A DNA stretch of 64,000 nt, taken from NCBI GenBank assembly GCA_021234535.1, contig CM037850.1, positions 21,626,446 to 21,690,445 on the forward strand, read 5' to 3'. Shown one piece after another: positions 1 through 16,834 of this stretch. How positions within the stretch are numbered: the first letter of the stretch is position 1; every line of letters begins with the position of its first letter. The DNA comes from Stichopus chloronotus (Eukaryota > Echinodermata > Holothuroidea > Aspidochirotida > Stichopodidae). The translations under genes and the position numbers were made by a program. Below the pieces are notes generated by a model, which did not search any database, was not told the DNA's origin, and saw nothing but the letters and a program-made list of their open reading frames with translations.

Positions 1-4532
<4,532 letters not shown>

Positions 4533-4569
4533 TCCATACAAGTTGAGGTTACACGTATGATTACCCTGA

Positions 4570-4805
4570 ACCAACCAGCTGAGGACAGTCGATGGTGTTA
4601 AATGTGTCTGACCACTCAGCTTGTTATGTGTTAGGTTAACATGAATCAGCCAGGCAAGGGCAGCTGTATCTGACTGCTCAGTTTGTCAGGTGTATTGGTA
4701 GCCTAAACAAGGCAGCTTAGAGCCATTGTATCTGACGGCTCACTTTGTCACGTGTATTGGTAGCCTCAACCAGCCAGGTCAGGTCTGCTTTATCTGACTG
4801 CTTGC
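4570..4805. repeat. Roughly 75-bp tandem repeat in WASHC4 3' UTR
   Basis: Three diverged units. Each contains CAGCCAGG or a variant, then GTATCTGACNGCTCA, TTTGTCA and GTGTATTGGTAGCC. It starts about 40 bp after the WASHC4 stop codon and so probably lies in the transcript. Confidence 0.75.
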
Positions 4806-5167
4806 AGAGTCCAGGTAAATATTGATAACTTTCGACCAAACAACATTCCTTGTTCAACCAAGGGGAGACGTAAAATACATACTTATGAATATTATCTGGC
4901 AGGCCACAATATAAGAAAAAAATCAAATATTGGCAGGTTTTTTCTCTCTACTTGGGTGTTCTGTATGAAAATTTGTCATTAGCGGATAATTTGTTACCAC
5001 AAATCTGTTAAATATGTATGTTTCTACTTGATTTGGAGAAAGACAGTGCAAAACGTTATGTAAGATGTATTTTAAAACTCCCAATCCTCCTTTAAGGAAA
5101 CATGTCGGGAAATGCCTTTTTCTCATTCTGTGCACACTTTCAGTTTGGACATATTTATTTCAAGGAA

Positions 5168-5173
5168 AATAAA
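5168..5173 (+). promoter_or_regulatory. Candidate WASHC4 polyadenylation signal
   Basis: A canonical AATAAA about 635 bp after the stop codon, within AAAATAAAATCAGG. I noticed no other canonical hexamer between the stop codon and this point. It is unconfirmed without transcript data. Confidence 0.45.
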
Positions 5174-5249
5174 ATCAGGATTCCGTCAAATTTTGAGACT
5201 TTTTTTCCTAGAAATTAGTGAATAAGTTAATGAATTCATGGAAACAATG

Positions 5250-6285
5250 GTGGTCTGTGGTCATCAGTCTGTGGTCATCACAACCAGTCTGAGGTCATCA
5301 TAACCAGTCTGTAGTCATCAGTCTGTGGTCTGCATTCATCAGTCTGTGGTCATCAGCCTGTGGAGGACATTAGTCTGTGGTCATTTGTCAGTTGACATTA
5401 GTCCGTGATCATTTGTCAGTTGACATCAGTCCGTGGTCATTGGTCTGTAGTCATCGGTTTATGGTCTGTGGTTATCAGTCTCAGTTCATCAGTCTGTGGT
5501 TATCAGTCTGTGTTCATCAGTCTGTGTTCATCAGTCTGTGTTCATCAGTCTGTGGACTGTGGTTATCAGTCTGTGGGTATCGTCTTTGGCTTTCATCAGT
5601 GGTCATCGGTCTGTGGTCATCAGTAAGTGGTCATCAGTGTGTGGTCATAGTCTGTGGTTATCAGTCTGTGGTCATCGGTCTGTTAACTGTGGTCATCAGT
5701 CTGTTGTTATCAGCCTGTGTTCATCAGTCTGTGGACTGTGGTCATCAGTCAGTGGTCTGTGTTCATCAGTCTGTGGTTATAGTCTTTGGTTTTCATCCAT
5801 GGTCATCAGTCTGTTGTTATGAGTCTGTGGTCATCAGTATGTGGTCATCAGTATGTGGTTGTCAGTCTGTGCTCATCAGTCTGTGGACTGTGGTCATCAG
5901 TCTGTGGTTTGTGTTCATCAGTCTGTGGACTGTGGTCATCAGTCAGTGGTCTGTGTTCATCAGTCTGTGGTTATAGTCTTTGGTTTTCATCCATGGTCAT
6001 CGGTCTGTTGTTATGAGTCTGTGATCATCAGTAAGTGGTCATAAGTATGTGGTCATCAGTCTGTGGTTGTCAGTCTGTGTTCATCAGTCTGTGGACTGTG
6101 TTCATCAGTCTGTGGTTATCAGTCTGTGGACTGTGGTCATCAGTCTGTGTTCATCAGTCTGTGGACTGTGGTCATCAGTCTGTGGTCTGTGTTTATCAGT
6201 CTGTGATTATCGTCTTTGGTTTTCATCCGTGGTCATCGGTCTGTGGTCATCAGTCTGTGGTCATCAGTATGTGGTTATCACTTTG
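5250..6285. repeat. 14-bp GTGGTCATCAGTCT satellite-like array
   Basis: About 1 kb of short units with consensus GTGGTCATCAGTCT and frequent variants (GTGTTCATCAGTCT, GTGGACT, GTGGTTATC). A longer higher-order segment, about 200 bp and containing TTTGGTTTTCATCC, recurs near 5785, 5980 and 6215. Stop codons are rare, so many overlapping plus frames are open; they are low-complexity artefacts. Confidence 0.95.
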
Positions 6286-7964
6286 TAAATGTGAACTGTT
6301 TGAATTCCAAACTACATTGTAATCATGGTTCGGTCATAACTCTGTTGCTATCATCCTATGATCATTGTCAGGGTTCTTGTCTGTATGTTTTGATGGTGTG
6401 CACCCCCAAGTCTTAACATTGATTTTGCTTGTTGGTGCCTGATATGAAAATTGAGCAGCTGCTTCTGAAATCACAATGAATAACTACCCTATCAAGTGCA
6501 ACTAAAACATTCAACTTTTACAACATCAATACAACCACATATGATTTGTTATTGTACAGGATTACAGGCTTGCAAATGAGCAGTGCAGCTAGCTATATAT
6601 ACCACAGAGCTTGAAGCCAGCTCCTGATTGTACTAGAAGTGTATTCCGGTATACTTTCTTTACTGCAAAATGTTCGAACATTTATGAAATTGTATGCTGA
6701 ATAGACTCAAATTTCCAGTGGTTTGGCTGCTTGCAGAAAGTGCTAATGTTGCAGAGTTTCCAGGGGGCCTCTCCGTGGATCCTGCAACTGGGCCTCAAGG
6801 CTGGCCTCTTGCCCCCTGCCCCTCGTGTCTATTGGGTGATTATTTTGTAGTCATTGAGATATCTTTGGTTTCAAGGAGTATTATCTCCACCTGGTTTGAT
6901 GTAAAGCTGGTGAGGAAGGAACCCTCACTATTTTGTGAACTGATTGGGTGAGACCCTATCACAGTAGTGGTCTGCCCTAAACTGTTGAGATTCAAAGCTC
7001 TTGCACATTATTATTATTTGTGTGCAGTTCACATTATTTAATGGTGGCATTCATATGATAATATTTACCAAAGTTTTATCACATCACCATAATCTTGTGG
7101 TCACCACCACCTACATGGTAAAGCGTGCTTATTCAAAGCTCTACACTGATGTCGGTCTGTTCTCAGGCAGTATGTTAAGTTTGAACATTGTCAACTCCTA
7201 TTGCCACTAGATTAATGTCAACTTGTAGTCAACATAAAGTGAAGATTGAAGCATCGTTAGGTTCAAAATTCAAACCTGCATTATACTGTCATTAGCTTGT
7301 AATTGATAGTATCTGATATTGATAGTTATTAGAATAACCATGCCTAAAGCTGGCACCCTGTCTTGTCAGGTCATGCCCAAAGCTGTAACACCTTGTCATT
7401 ATCCTGCAGTTTGCATTAGTTAATGTTGATAGTGATTGCAAAGGTCTTGCCCAAAGCTGTAACACCTTTCCACCATCTCTTAGTTTTAATTACAGGTTGA
7501 TTTCTTCCTGAACTGCACATCTTGTTCTTCAGCTTGCAGTGCGCATTATTCAAAGTTCTGCTGCATGTTATGATCACTTTGCAGTCACCATTTTCTGATA
7601 TTCTAACTAATCACCAAAGTGGATTCACTGGCCATCAGATCACTAAGCACACAACTTGGAAATAAATACCAGCAAAGTGTTGAACCGGCGCTGATAAGTA
7701 TTTGTTGAGGTTGGTTACATTATAAAGGTTGACAAAACAGTCCCTTAATAAACCTAATTTGCATCTTTTAAATAATAAATGTGGTGACTGTTCTTTTTTT
7801 TTTCTCTATTTTTGTTTATAATTGGAATGTCTCATACAGTACAATACACTAAATAAAGTCAAGTCTCTAAGTAAAATAATGTCTCTTGTAATGTTATGAT
7901 GTGTAATGATATTAAGCACAAGTTAAGTTATTGCACTTGACACTAAAGAAAAAGTTACCCTGCC
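6286..7964. other. Intergenic, no gene seen
   Basis: No domain or splice-supported exon was found. Around 7320-7480 the phrase CCCAAAGCTGTAACACC recurs, a minor degenerate repeat. The rest is AT-rich unique-looking sequence. Confidence 0.6.
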
Positions 7965-8775
7965 AGACATATGCCCTCCATCGTAGATGCACCCGAGTGC
8001 CCAATGTCCTGCATTGTAGGTGCACCCAAATGCCCAATGTCCTTCATTGTAGGTGCACCCAAATGCCCAATGTCCTCCATCATAGATGCACCTGAGTGCC
8101 CAATGTCTATCGTAGATGCACCCGAGTGCCCAATGTCCTCCATTGTAGATGCACCCGAGTGCCCAATGTCCTCCATTGTAGATGCATCCGAGTGCCCAAT
8201 GTCCTGCGTTGTAGGTGCGCCCAAATGCCCAATGTCCTTCATTTTAGTAGTACTCTAATGTCCAATCACTTCCATTACATGTTTACTTTAATGTCTAGTG
8301 TAGATGCAACCAAAGCCCACTGTCTTCCATTGTAGGTATACTCCAATGTCCTCTGTCATATGTTTACTCTAACACCCACTGTCCTTCATTGTAGGTATAC
8401 TCCATTGTCCTCTGTCATGTGTTTACTGTAATACTCATTGTCCTTCATTGTAGGTGTACTCTCATGTCCAATCGCCTCCATCATATGTTTACTGTAATGC
8501 TCAATGCCTTGCATTGTAGGTGTGCTCAAGTGCCCATGTCCTCCACGTGGGTGGGCAGGATGTCCGTAATATGCCATATATGCCATGTATGGTATGTGTA
8601 CCCAAATGTTAGTGTGCCCCGTCGTAGGTGTACTCTAGTGTCCAGTGGCCTCCATGATATGATTACTCTAATACTCAGTGTCCTTCATTGTAGGTGTACT
8701 ATGAAGTCCATTGTCCTCACCGTAGGTGTAGGCCTTCTCACATGTCTAATGTCCTCTATCGTAGGTGCACCGTCC
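7965..8775. repeat. 33-bp minisatellite, open on both strands
   Basis: Regular units of 33 bp from 7970 to 8245, each reading ATGTCCTCCATTGTAGATGC then ACCCGAGTGCCCA. They fade into diverged units with period about 33-35 bp up to about 8775. As 33 is a multiple of three, both strands keep open frames of 95 codons with an 11-residue period (plus strand CPMSSIVDAPE). No splice sites, upstream coding or gene context supports expression. Confidence 0.92.
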
Positions 8776-9420
8776 TTCATAAACGTTCTCTTGATGCCCA
8801 AAATATATTGTATCAACAAGTGAAACTGCTTGTATTATCACAAACTGTACCCATCTGCAAAAAAATCTGGGACAGAGTTTCTTTCTGTTAGCCTACACCA
8901 AGTAAAGAAATGTTGCACCACGATTCAATATATCAAGACACTTCCAGTTACCAGGAAATGCCGAATGAGAATGTATTTCACAGGGACGTAACTCTAAAGG
9001 GGGGCTAAGTATAGTTTAGAATTTGAGGATCAGAAAGTCTGAAGACTGATCGACGATCCTATACCATGTTAATTGTGGATCCCCTTCTTTTTGCGATCAG
9101 TGTTCAGAGGGTTACTAGGCAGGGGTGAACTAATTCCATACAAACCCAAAACTGCTCCTAGGACTGCCGTGGGCACTTAGCTGATGTTACCCCCCCCCCC
9201 TCCTTAATACCCTAAAAACACTCTTTTGCCATGTCTATGTGTTGTCGGTATACGAAACGGGGTGCACAGAATCATGAAGGCCATATACAGGACCTTAGCT
9301 AGGGTCATGTAGAGGGATGTGAAGATAAAAATTCCGACTAGATGGATGTATTTTTTTTAAACTGAATGACGTCAACACCGCGACAGTTCCACACACTCGT
9401 AACATATCTCATTATAAGGC
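8776..9420. other. Intergenic, no gene seen
   Basis: Nothing gene-like. A C10 run at about 9191 is the first of a cluster of long G/C homopolymers. Confidence 0.6.
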
Positions 9421-10262
9421 AGGAGAATAACTTATTAGGGGAGGATCCAGATATTTATAAAGGATGAGGTGCAGTTTTCATGGGAAAAATGGCACTTTTA
9501 GGCTCTACGAAATGAAAGCAAAATATAGGGGGGGGGGGGGTGATACTGAGCTACGACGAACTACCTAAGCGGAGAGTCACAGCTGTTTGGCGCGATCCAT
9601 ACAACAAAAGTTTGGATTTCAAACCTCCTTGGAGGCAGGACACGGCACTCCCCCCCCCCCCCCCCGGTGTACTTGAGCTGCATGTAACCAGCATGGGATC
9701 CATCTATGAAAAACGGTAACATAAAATATCAGGTAGTTTGAGGTGATACAAGAATCATAATCATGAACTACACATCGTCTTTCATTTTTTCTTTGAGTAC
9801 TTAGCAAATACTTGGAGCTGAACATATAGGCCTACGAGATTATTATATACGCGGAGGACTCGAGCTGCATGTACCCAGTCTCAAAAAAGAGATATCATTA
9901 TTACAAAAAAAAGAAGTTATTATCAGGCTCGGTGGAATGAAAAAAAAATATATGGAGGTGTGGGGGGGGGGGGGGGATTGTAACGCCAGGACTAATCTAA
10001 GCGGAGCGCAACCATTGGTTGGTGCATAGCATAAAACTAAATGTTTGGTTTTACAGACTCCCCAGATAGCCGGAAACGGCACTACCCGAGGTGTACTCAC
10101 AAAGAGAGCATTATCAGGCTCGATCAAATAAAAAAAATAGGGGTGGGGGGGGGGGGTGTGATTGAGTAGCGAGTGAAAAAGATGATTTTGCCATTACACC
10201 CCACCCACGATGGCCGGAAACGGAACTTGTTCAGTGTCTTGGGGTGCATGTACCTAGCCTTG
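9421..10262. repeat. Degenerate repeat with poly-G and poly-C tracts
   Basis: Three or four diverged units of roughly 230-300 bp. Shared phrases are ATTATCAGGCTCG, a purine stretch ending in a G12-G14 run (near 9529, 9965 and 10146), CTAAGCGGAG, GCCGGAAACGGCAC and GAGCTGCATGTA. One unit also has a C16 run near 9650. It may be a decayed transposon family, but no ends were recognised. Confidence 0.6.
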
Positions 10263-13200
10263 AAATAGGAATGTCATGTCTGACATTTCTCAATTGATAA
10301 GAAAAAAAACATGTCATTCTAAAAAATCATGGTAATTATTTGAATTGCTCTTATCTAGAATATTTATGCTAAAATAATTTCCAAAAAAGTTAATTCAACA
10401 GATTTTACTTCCTTTCTTCCTAATGATAACATTTTTTGTCTTACCTATCCGATTAGTCAATTACTGGATCCTTCAAGTTTTCCCCTTTCGGTTCTTGTCG
10501 AATAATCTTCCAAACTCAACTGTCATAACACTCAAAAATAAGTTACTGCTCCCTCACTCCGGGTTAACGAGGTCATAACATGTCGACTAAAAGGCCATAA
10601 GATCCACATGGGAGCTTGGACCCAAAGTTCCTGGGCACCCTAAGTGGCCCAGACCCCAAGAAATATTGTGTGCAAAATTTAAAACAAATCGATAAAGGCA
10701 TGTGTACATAGAAGCATTTTGAACAATTGAAGAGCGATAGCTCGTGCATGAAAAGGTTATCAATATGACGTCAAAAGCTGCCTGGTAGAAAAAAGAAGAG
10801 TTTTTCAAGAAGTAGCCCGCCAACTGTTACCCTTAAAACTTTGATTGCATAACATTGAAAGACGTCCCAATGACACTAAAAGGCAACTTTGGATATCAGT
10901 TTGTCCAAATATTTCGAAAAGCCAGTTTGCATTGAGTTTTCAGTCTACTTGTCATAGCCCTTTTTGGAGTTCATTTCTAAAGTGTGTGTGTGTGTGTGGG
11001 AGGGGTAGAGAGTGACCATATAACCTTTGTCATTTCTAGCATAAATTGAGCCACTGTAGTTTTGTTGTCGTTCAAATGGCACCCCCTTTCCCCCTATGTT
11101 TACTCGGCCTTGTAAGCAAGGGTAGGAGTATATGTTTGTAATAATATTGATTGCATTTATGGTGGGCATTTATGTTTGCTATTACGTTAGGCCCTATGAC
11201 TATACAGTGATGAGCATTTCGTCGAGCATTTAGTGAGCATATAGTCAAGTTCTGCACTACTAACCTGAATTGGTTTCGATACGTATCTACATACGTATAA
11301 TCTACAGTGGAAGCCGCATGGAGACTGCCGACAAATTCACCTTCAAAGTTTATTTATTTTTCTTAAGTTCAAGATGGCAGAATCACAAATAGAGTGTATA
11401 GATAAATAAGTTGCAGCATAATACAGTATTGCGGCTTGCGATAACTGCAATAAATGTACCATATTTGACATAATACCAATATGTCTCCTAGATCAATGTT
11501 TACACAGTTACATTGATCAAAGTGATAAACCATGTAACAGTCGGTGGTGGTAGGACAGGCATCTGGCGAGGAATGTGGTAGGAAAAAAAGAAAACTTCAA
11601 CAAGCGGAACCGGGGAGCAAAATATTTACATGATCGAGGGGTGGATGTTTCTCACTCTCCGGAAAGAGCTTAATTGAGTGCAGTGGCATTACAAGCCTCT
11701 GTCAACATATAGCGTTGGACGTTTTCACTTTAACCACAAGAGTTCGCCATTATGTTTTCTTCCACTTTCTTGGTTTAGAAATGGTTTTCCACGGGAGAGG
11801 GCATCCCCCTTCCTCCCTTTTAGACGCATTTATGAGGAGATGGTTTCCACAAAAGCAAGCACTGCCAAGCAGTCAGCTGGATCAAATTACCGGCAGCCCT
11901 TACTTTTGGCCGTCGATGTTCGGTACTCCTCTTTTTACATAATATCTGTCTGGCTAATCATTCAATTCGATCAGACGTCAGGTGCGTGATAGTTCACACA
12001 GTCTTGAATAGTACTGAGCCACTCAACGTGACAGTACCTACAAGTTGGCAATTACTCATGTAACCCCCCCCCCCCCGACACTGTTTACGAGTGAATGGTC
12101 ATGCCTGGACTGGGGAGTGGGCGGTGGGGTGAGGGGTGTTAAGCGACCTTAGGTAATAAGTGTTTCTCTGCGTGGAGCTATATATAGCGCCATGGTCCCT
12201 ATTGTGGTAGTGTTTCGGCCTTGACTTTATATCTTCCGGACCCCACATGTTTCAACTTTAAACTGCATTTTGTTCGATTTGCTTCTAATGTTTACTTTAA
12301 GATACACGAAGCAAGATGTAAACAAAGGTTTATCTTTCTCATCTTCACAGGTACTTTACGACGCCAGGTTATAATGTAGAAACTAAACACCATTACCTAC
12401 TCAATAAAGGTGATCCTTACTATAATGGTGGTAAATAATGACGAAGCTAAAACCCAATCTCAGCTAGTGTAATCGGCTTACAGTATTAAACTAGCGGTTA
12501 ACGGAAATCATGCACAGTGACTAAGTGTCATGTATAACTGCTGGTGAACTCAATGGAGAGGTAAACGGGTAGGGGAAAATAAGAAACGAACAGAACTTGA
12601 AATATAAAATGGAAAGGCAATTGGAAAAAGGAAAAACTGCAAGACTTAATGATTCTCTGGAACTGGGTAAGTTGAAAACAAGCTTTCCTGAAGTGAAGAC
12701 TCACTGCAGGTTTTTAAGTGTCGGGGGGGGGGGGGGATTCTGTTCAGTTGTTTAGCCCTTCACTGCCGATAATCATGATTCAATTTTTGTGACATCATGC
12801 ACTTTCATAAGCTTTGATAGCTTTTTTTCAAACTTTCTTCTAACACTAAAGGTAGGGCCACCTAGACATCTCAGTTACGTACCACTGCTTATAATTGTGA
12901 TCATAGCTGGCGACAGCTGGCTATCGTATATAACACTGACTAGTAAGTATTTACTTCCATAGTGACAATCAAACAAAGATACGATGTACAATTTTACCTA
13001 TGTATGCATCATGTGACCACATTAAACTATCTTGTGATGTCAAAATAGACTTGTGATCATTAATGGTATGTTGTGTATACATAAATCGACCTGTGACAAC
13101 ATTACCGTACGGTACTATCAAAAGGCATCTAACAAGAAAACAGTTTAGTTCCAATTTTACTTATGTAAAAGCGAAAAGCGGCACATCATGTGAGAAAACG

Positions 13201-13989
13201 CAAACTTACAATTTGATGTGTGAGAACTTATTGTGTGACAATGTTTAATGTGAGTGTGATGCAAATGTGAAGGGAACGCATGTTCAGACGCAACGCATTT
13301 GCATCATATTCTCAACACAGTCACGTGGCACTGAAACAGTTATTGCGTAATCACATGATGCTTGCCATTGTCGAGACATGTCAAGTTAGCCTCTATTGAT
13401 TTCAAGAAGTAACGTCCAGAGGTTTATTGTTTGATTTTAATTGATTTATACATTTCTTCACAGCAACAAAAACATGTACACACTTTAAAGTTAATAACAT
13501 TCATGTTATCATGCACTTGTGAAAGGAAGATAATCCTAACAAAAACCAACATTATACCTGTTCATAAGAGAAAAAAAACATACTAAACAAGAAAAAGTCA
13601 GTGGAAGATTGAGAAAATATGATCAAGATCTGATGTAAGATTATGAAGTTTTATAAACATCAAATATATGAACAGCATTGGTCAAATATCGATTCCAACA
13701 TTTGTATAGATTCAATTATCTCCCTGTTATGTTTGCCCAATTCCATACACAATTAAACCTCTAAAAGTGCAATTGTGAAATTAAGGAAGATGCACTTGTC
13801 ACTCAGTAATATGAAGCTACCGCCATCTAGATAGGCTGGTCACATGTGTCAATATACAACAATATTAAGACTTAGGGTTTATCTCAAAAGGAGAGGCTTC
13901 GATTGACCCTCTATTTAGTAGATACGTGAAAACAACTAGTGCAATAAGAACGTAGTTGGTCGTGAGGTCACAGATGCCTTGGGGTCAGT
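10263..13989. other. Intergenic, no gene seen
   Basis: No gene supported. About 10600-10760 contains a phrase (AGAAGCATTTTGAACAATTG) also found at the end of the repeat at 52200-53475, so it is a decayed copy. There is a short TG run at 10981-10997, C13 at 12063 and G14 at 12723. Two overlapping open frames near 11678-11989 have no recognisable domain. Confidence 0.55.
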
Positions 13990-14320
13990 ACGAGTAAAAA
14001 CACTATAATTTCGCAAACACAATATCTCAAGAAGGTATGATTCGATTGATCTCATATTTGACATGTTAAACCACAATAAGTACCAACACTCTTGGTGGTG
14101 TATATCAAATATATTTGAGATAATTTTGGATCAAATACCAAAAGAAAACCATTGCAAATGCAACATTTTAAGAATGAAAGCTTAGACTGAGTATATGCGT
14201 TGAATGAAGATGTACCACTCAATGAGTACAAGGACCTCAGTACATTTGGTGGAGATCAAAAGACATTTGAGGTTAATGGGGTCAAGTTACAGAATCTTTG
14301 TAAACATAATGTAAAATATA
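13990..14320 (+). repeat. Diverged HINE core repeat
   Basis: This carries the core phrases CACAATATCTCAAGAAGGTA, TTTGAGGTTAATGGGGTCAA and TTTGTAAACATAATG in the usual order, strongly diverged. No element ends are recognised. Confidence 0.55.
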
Positions 14321-16692
14321 TTTATATAGGTCAGATCTTTGTTTCTGTTGATCTACACTAACTCAGCATGAATTAGTTGATGTATTTAACGTTAAAAGGA
14401 GAGTCCACACATGGAGTTACAAGCAGTTCACAAGGAGTAGTGTACAGAGAGAGACCAGGTCCGAGACCAGGTCCAGAGAAATGAGTTCCACACACTTGAT
14501 AGATTAAGTTGACTATTGAAATAAGGAAGTTGGTATACAGTCAGGTTACATGACAAAAAAATAGAGAAACGATAACACGATGACACAGGCCTACATTATT
14601 ACTAAGGTAGATACACTTCTACAACAAATCACCATCGCCAGTCAGTCACGTGCTTGTAGATACTTCGAGGTAACGCTGAACGGTTGAGGGTCACGAAGTC
14701 AGCGATGGCGTTAACCAATCAGGAGCATAGAAACCCATATGTAAATGTAACTGTATGCTCCTCCTATTCTATTATAATTTGTTGCCTGGACTAGTTGGCG
14801 GGAAGAAATAAGGAAAAGATTTAATAAATTGGAGTAAACACCGGGAGCTTGAACTCTGTTTGCCCTCGTGTGATAAGGATGCTTACAATGAACCTTTACA
14901 AATCCCCTTTCCCGTTCGAATTTTTGGTATGCGGTAACCAAACTTTTACTAAAACATGTGATTTATGTTAACATTCATTAAAGGAGGTACAACCATAACA
15001 ATACGAAAACCTGAATGCAGCATGAAAATATGCATAGTGAATATGAGATATGGCATTAGTACACCATGCAGTTAATGGGTCTTGTACAGCAAAGGTCTGT
15101 ATATAATGAGAGAGGCTGGACAGTGGATAGGAAAGTCAGAAATATCACAATTAATGGTAGTTATTGGCAATCATGTGTGAATCAAACATTTCTCAAAGAA
15201 TACGAAAAATATGAAATTTAAACTTAACTTGTGGTGCACATGCCCTCACAATGGTATTCAAAGAAGAAATAAAAAACTGTGGTTACACAAGAACAGACGG
15301 ACCCAGGAAAATATGCAATGACCCAAAACATCGCTTTCCTATCTGACATGTGAACACACAGATCATAAGAAACACAGTACATTTACATTTTCACGCATTT
15401 TCATTAAAGTGTTAACATGATGTTAATATCACTTGTCGTACAACTTTCAATCTATTAAAAGTAGGGACTTTTCGTGAACAATTTCTCTAAAACAGCTTGT
15501 TCACTCTTGTGAGTTTGTTCACTCTTGTGATCTCTCTCAAATGAAATCTTGGAATGAGTGCATAGAGAGTAAGGTGGTGAACGGCACCAAATGCAAGACG
15601 CTTCATCATTTTCTGTAAGACTAGATTTCAACAGGAGTCAATTAAGAAAAGAAAAACTTCGCAACCACACTATAGGTCTACATAGCACGCGGTACATTGG
15701 GCTGCCGCCCCTTTTACAGCTGCCTCCCGGTAGCAAGTATAGCTGAACGAGAGGGAAAAAAAAAATCTGCTACCAGGGTACGCGGGGTAATCTAATGGAG
15801 TAAATTTTGAGCTGACTTTTGATACATTGGGCACTTTTTCTGTCTATGTCTCTGTTGATAAGTTTTTCTCTAAATGAAGATGGAAGTTAATTTTTCTTTT
15901 AGTATGCATGTACATCCCTAGAAATGTGTCCTTAGAACATGTAAGTTGGAAAATTACATTCAGTTGCTACGGAATCTACGTTAGTGAGGTCATCCAGTAT
16001 GATAAATATGGGCCTAGCCAGTGGCTTTAGGTCATGATGAGCCCGGGTAACAACCTACAGTAACAGTAGGCCGTCATGTGTGATGTGTTCTCCACTTCTG
16101 ATACTGCCCCTGTAAGTTTAGTAATAGTGTTCCAGAAGAAAGGTTGCCATGGAAGCACTTGGAGTGTGTCAGTAGCGACACTCCTCGTAACCCTATACTT
16201 AAGTTATATATGCCTTTGGTTCAGACCGGTGCGTACGTCCTGTTGGATGTGTCACGGAATGGAGACAGAAAATGAATGCTAATAAATATGTACCCAAGCA
16301 CACGACAGATGTAACAAAAATGTTGCTCTAAGTTTCAGTTAAAGCAACTTCGGGCTTAGGGTTCAGACACATTCAGATTGCAATGTGCAAGTTTGATTAG
16401 GCTAAAGCAAAGAAAGTGATCTGGGCGTTCAATTAATTAGAGCATAACGAGCAATGAGACTTAACTATTGGGGTGGTACGTAGTAACTGGTATTTGGTGA
16501 CGCAGCTTGGACCTCAAGACGTCAAGTGGGGTAGTCGGCGACCGCAACGCTGGAATGTCTGAATTCAGCTGGCCGGCTGGGCTGGACGGCAATTTGCGAT
16601 TAACGTCGGCCAACTGTAACTTGAGCCTTTATGTGAAACAATACGTCTGCATCTATATCCGCTAACAAATTTACAATTAGGCCTAAAGGTTA
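14321..16692. other. Intergenic, no gene seen
   Basis: AT-rich sequence without domain-bearing frames or repeats I could classify. A small direct duplication GAGACCAGGTCC occurs at about 14450. Confidence 0.5.
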
Positions 16693-16834
16693 ATCAACGC
16701 TGGACCGTGCATTATCCGCAAGATGATATGCGATCGAGGGTTAATGTAACCGATGCAGCCCTCGTGCATCCAGCGATAGCATTGAACCCCCGAGGGTGTA
16801 TTATCCTCCAGATAATGCGCGGTCCAAAGTTGAT
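16693..16834. mobile_element. 142-bp MITE with 24-bp terminal inverted repeats
   Basis: The left end ATCAACGCTGGACCGTGCAT and the right end, read on the other strand (ATCAACTTTGGACCGCGCAT), both continue into TATC. They match at 21 of 24 positions. The interior has a second inverted pair built on CCCTCG and CGAGGG. No protein capacity. The superfamily is not assigned. Confidence 0.75.

Noticed and set aside
5377..6416. Many plus-strand open frames up to 199 codons
   Set aside because: Low-complexity translation of the 14-bp array, open in several frames at once.
7955..8335. 95-codon frames on both strands as a repeat protein gene
   Set aside because: A 33-bp unit without stops gives this automatically; no gene context.
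11678..11989. Two overlapping plus frames (103 and 75 codons)
   Set aside because: Overlap in different frames, no motif and no exon borders.
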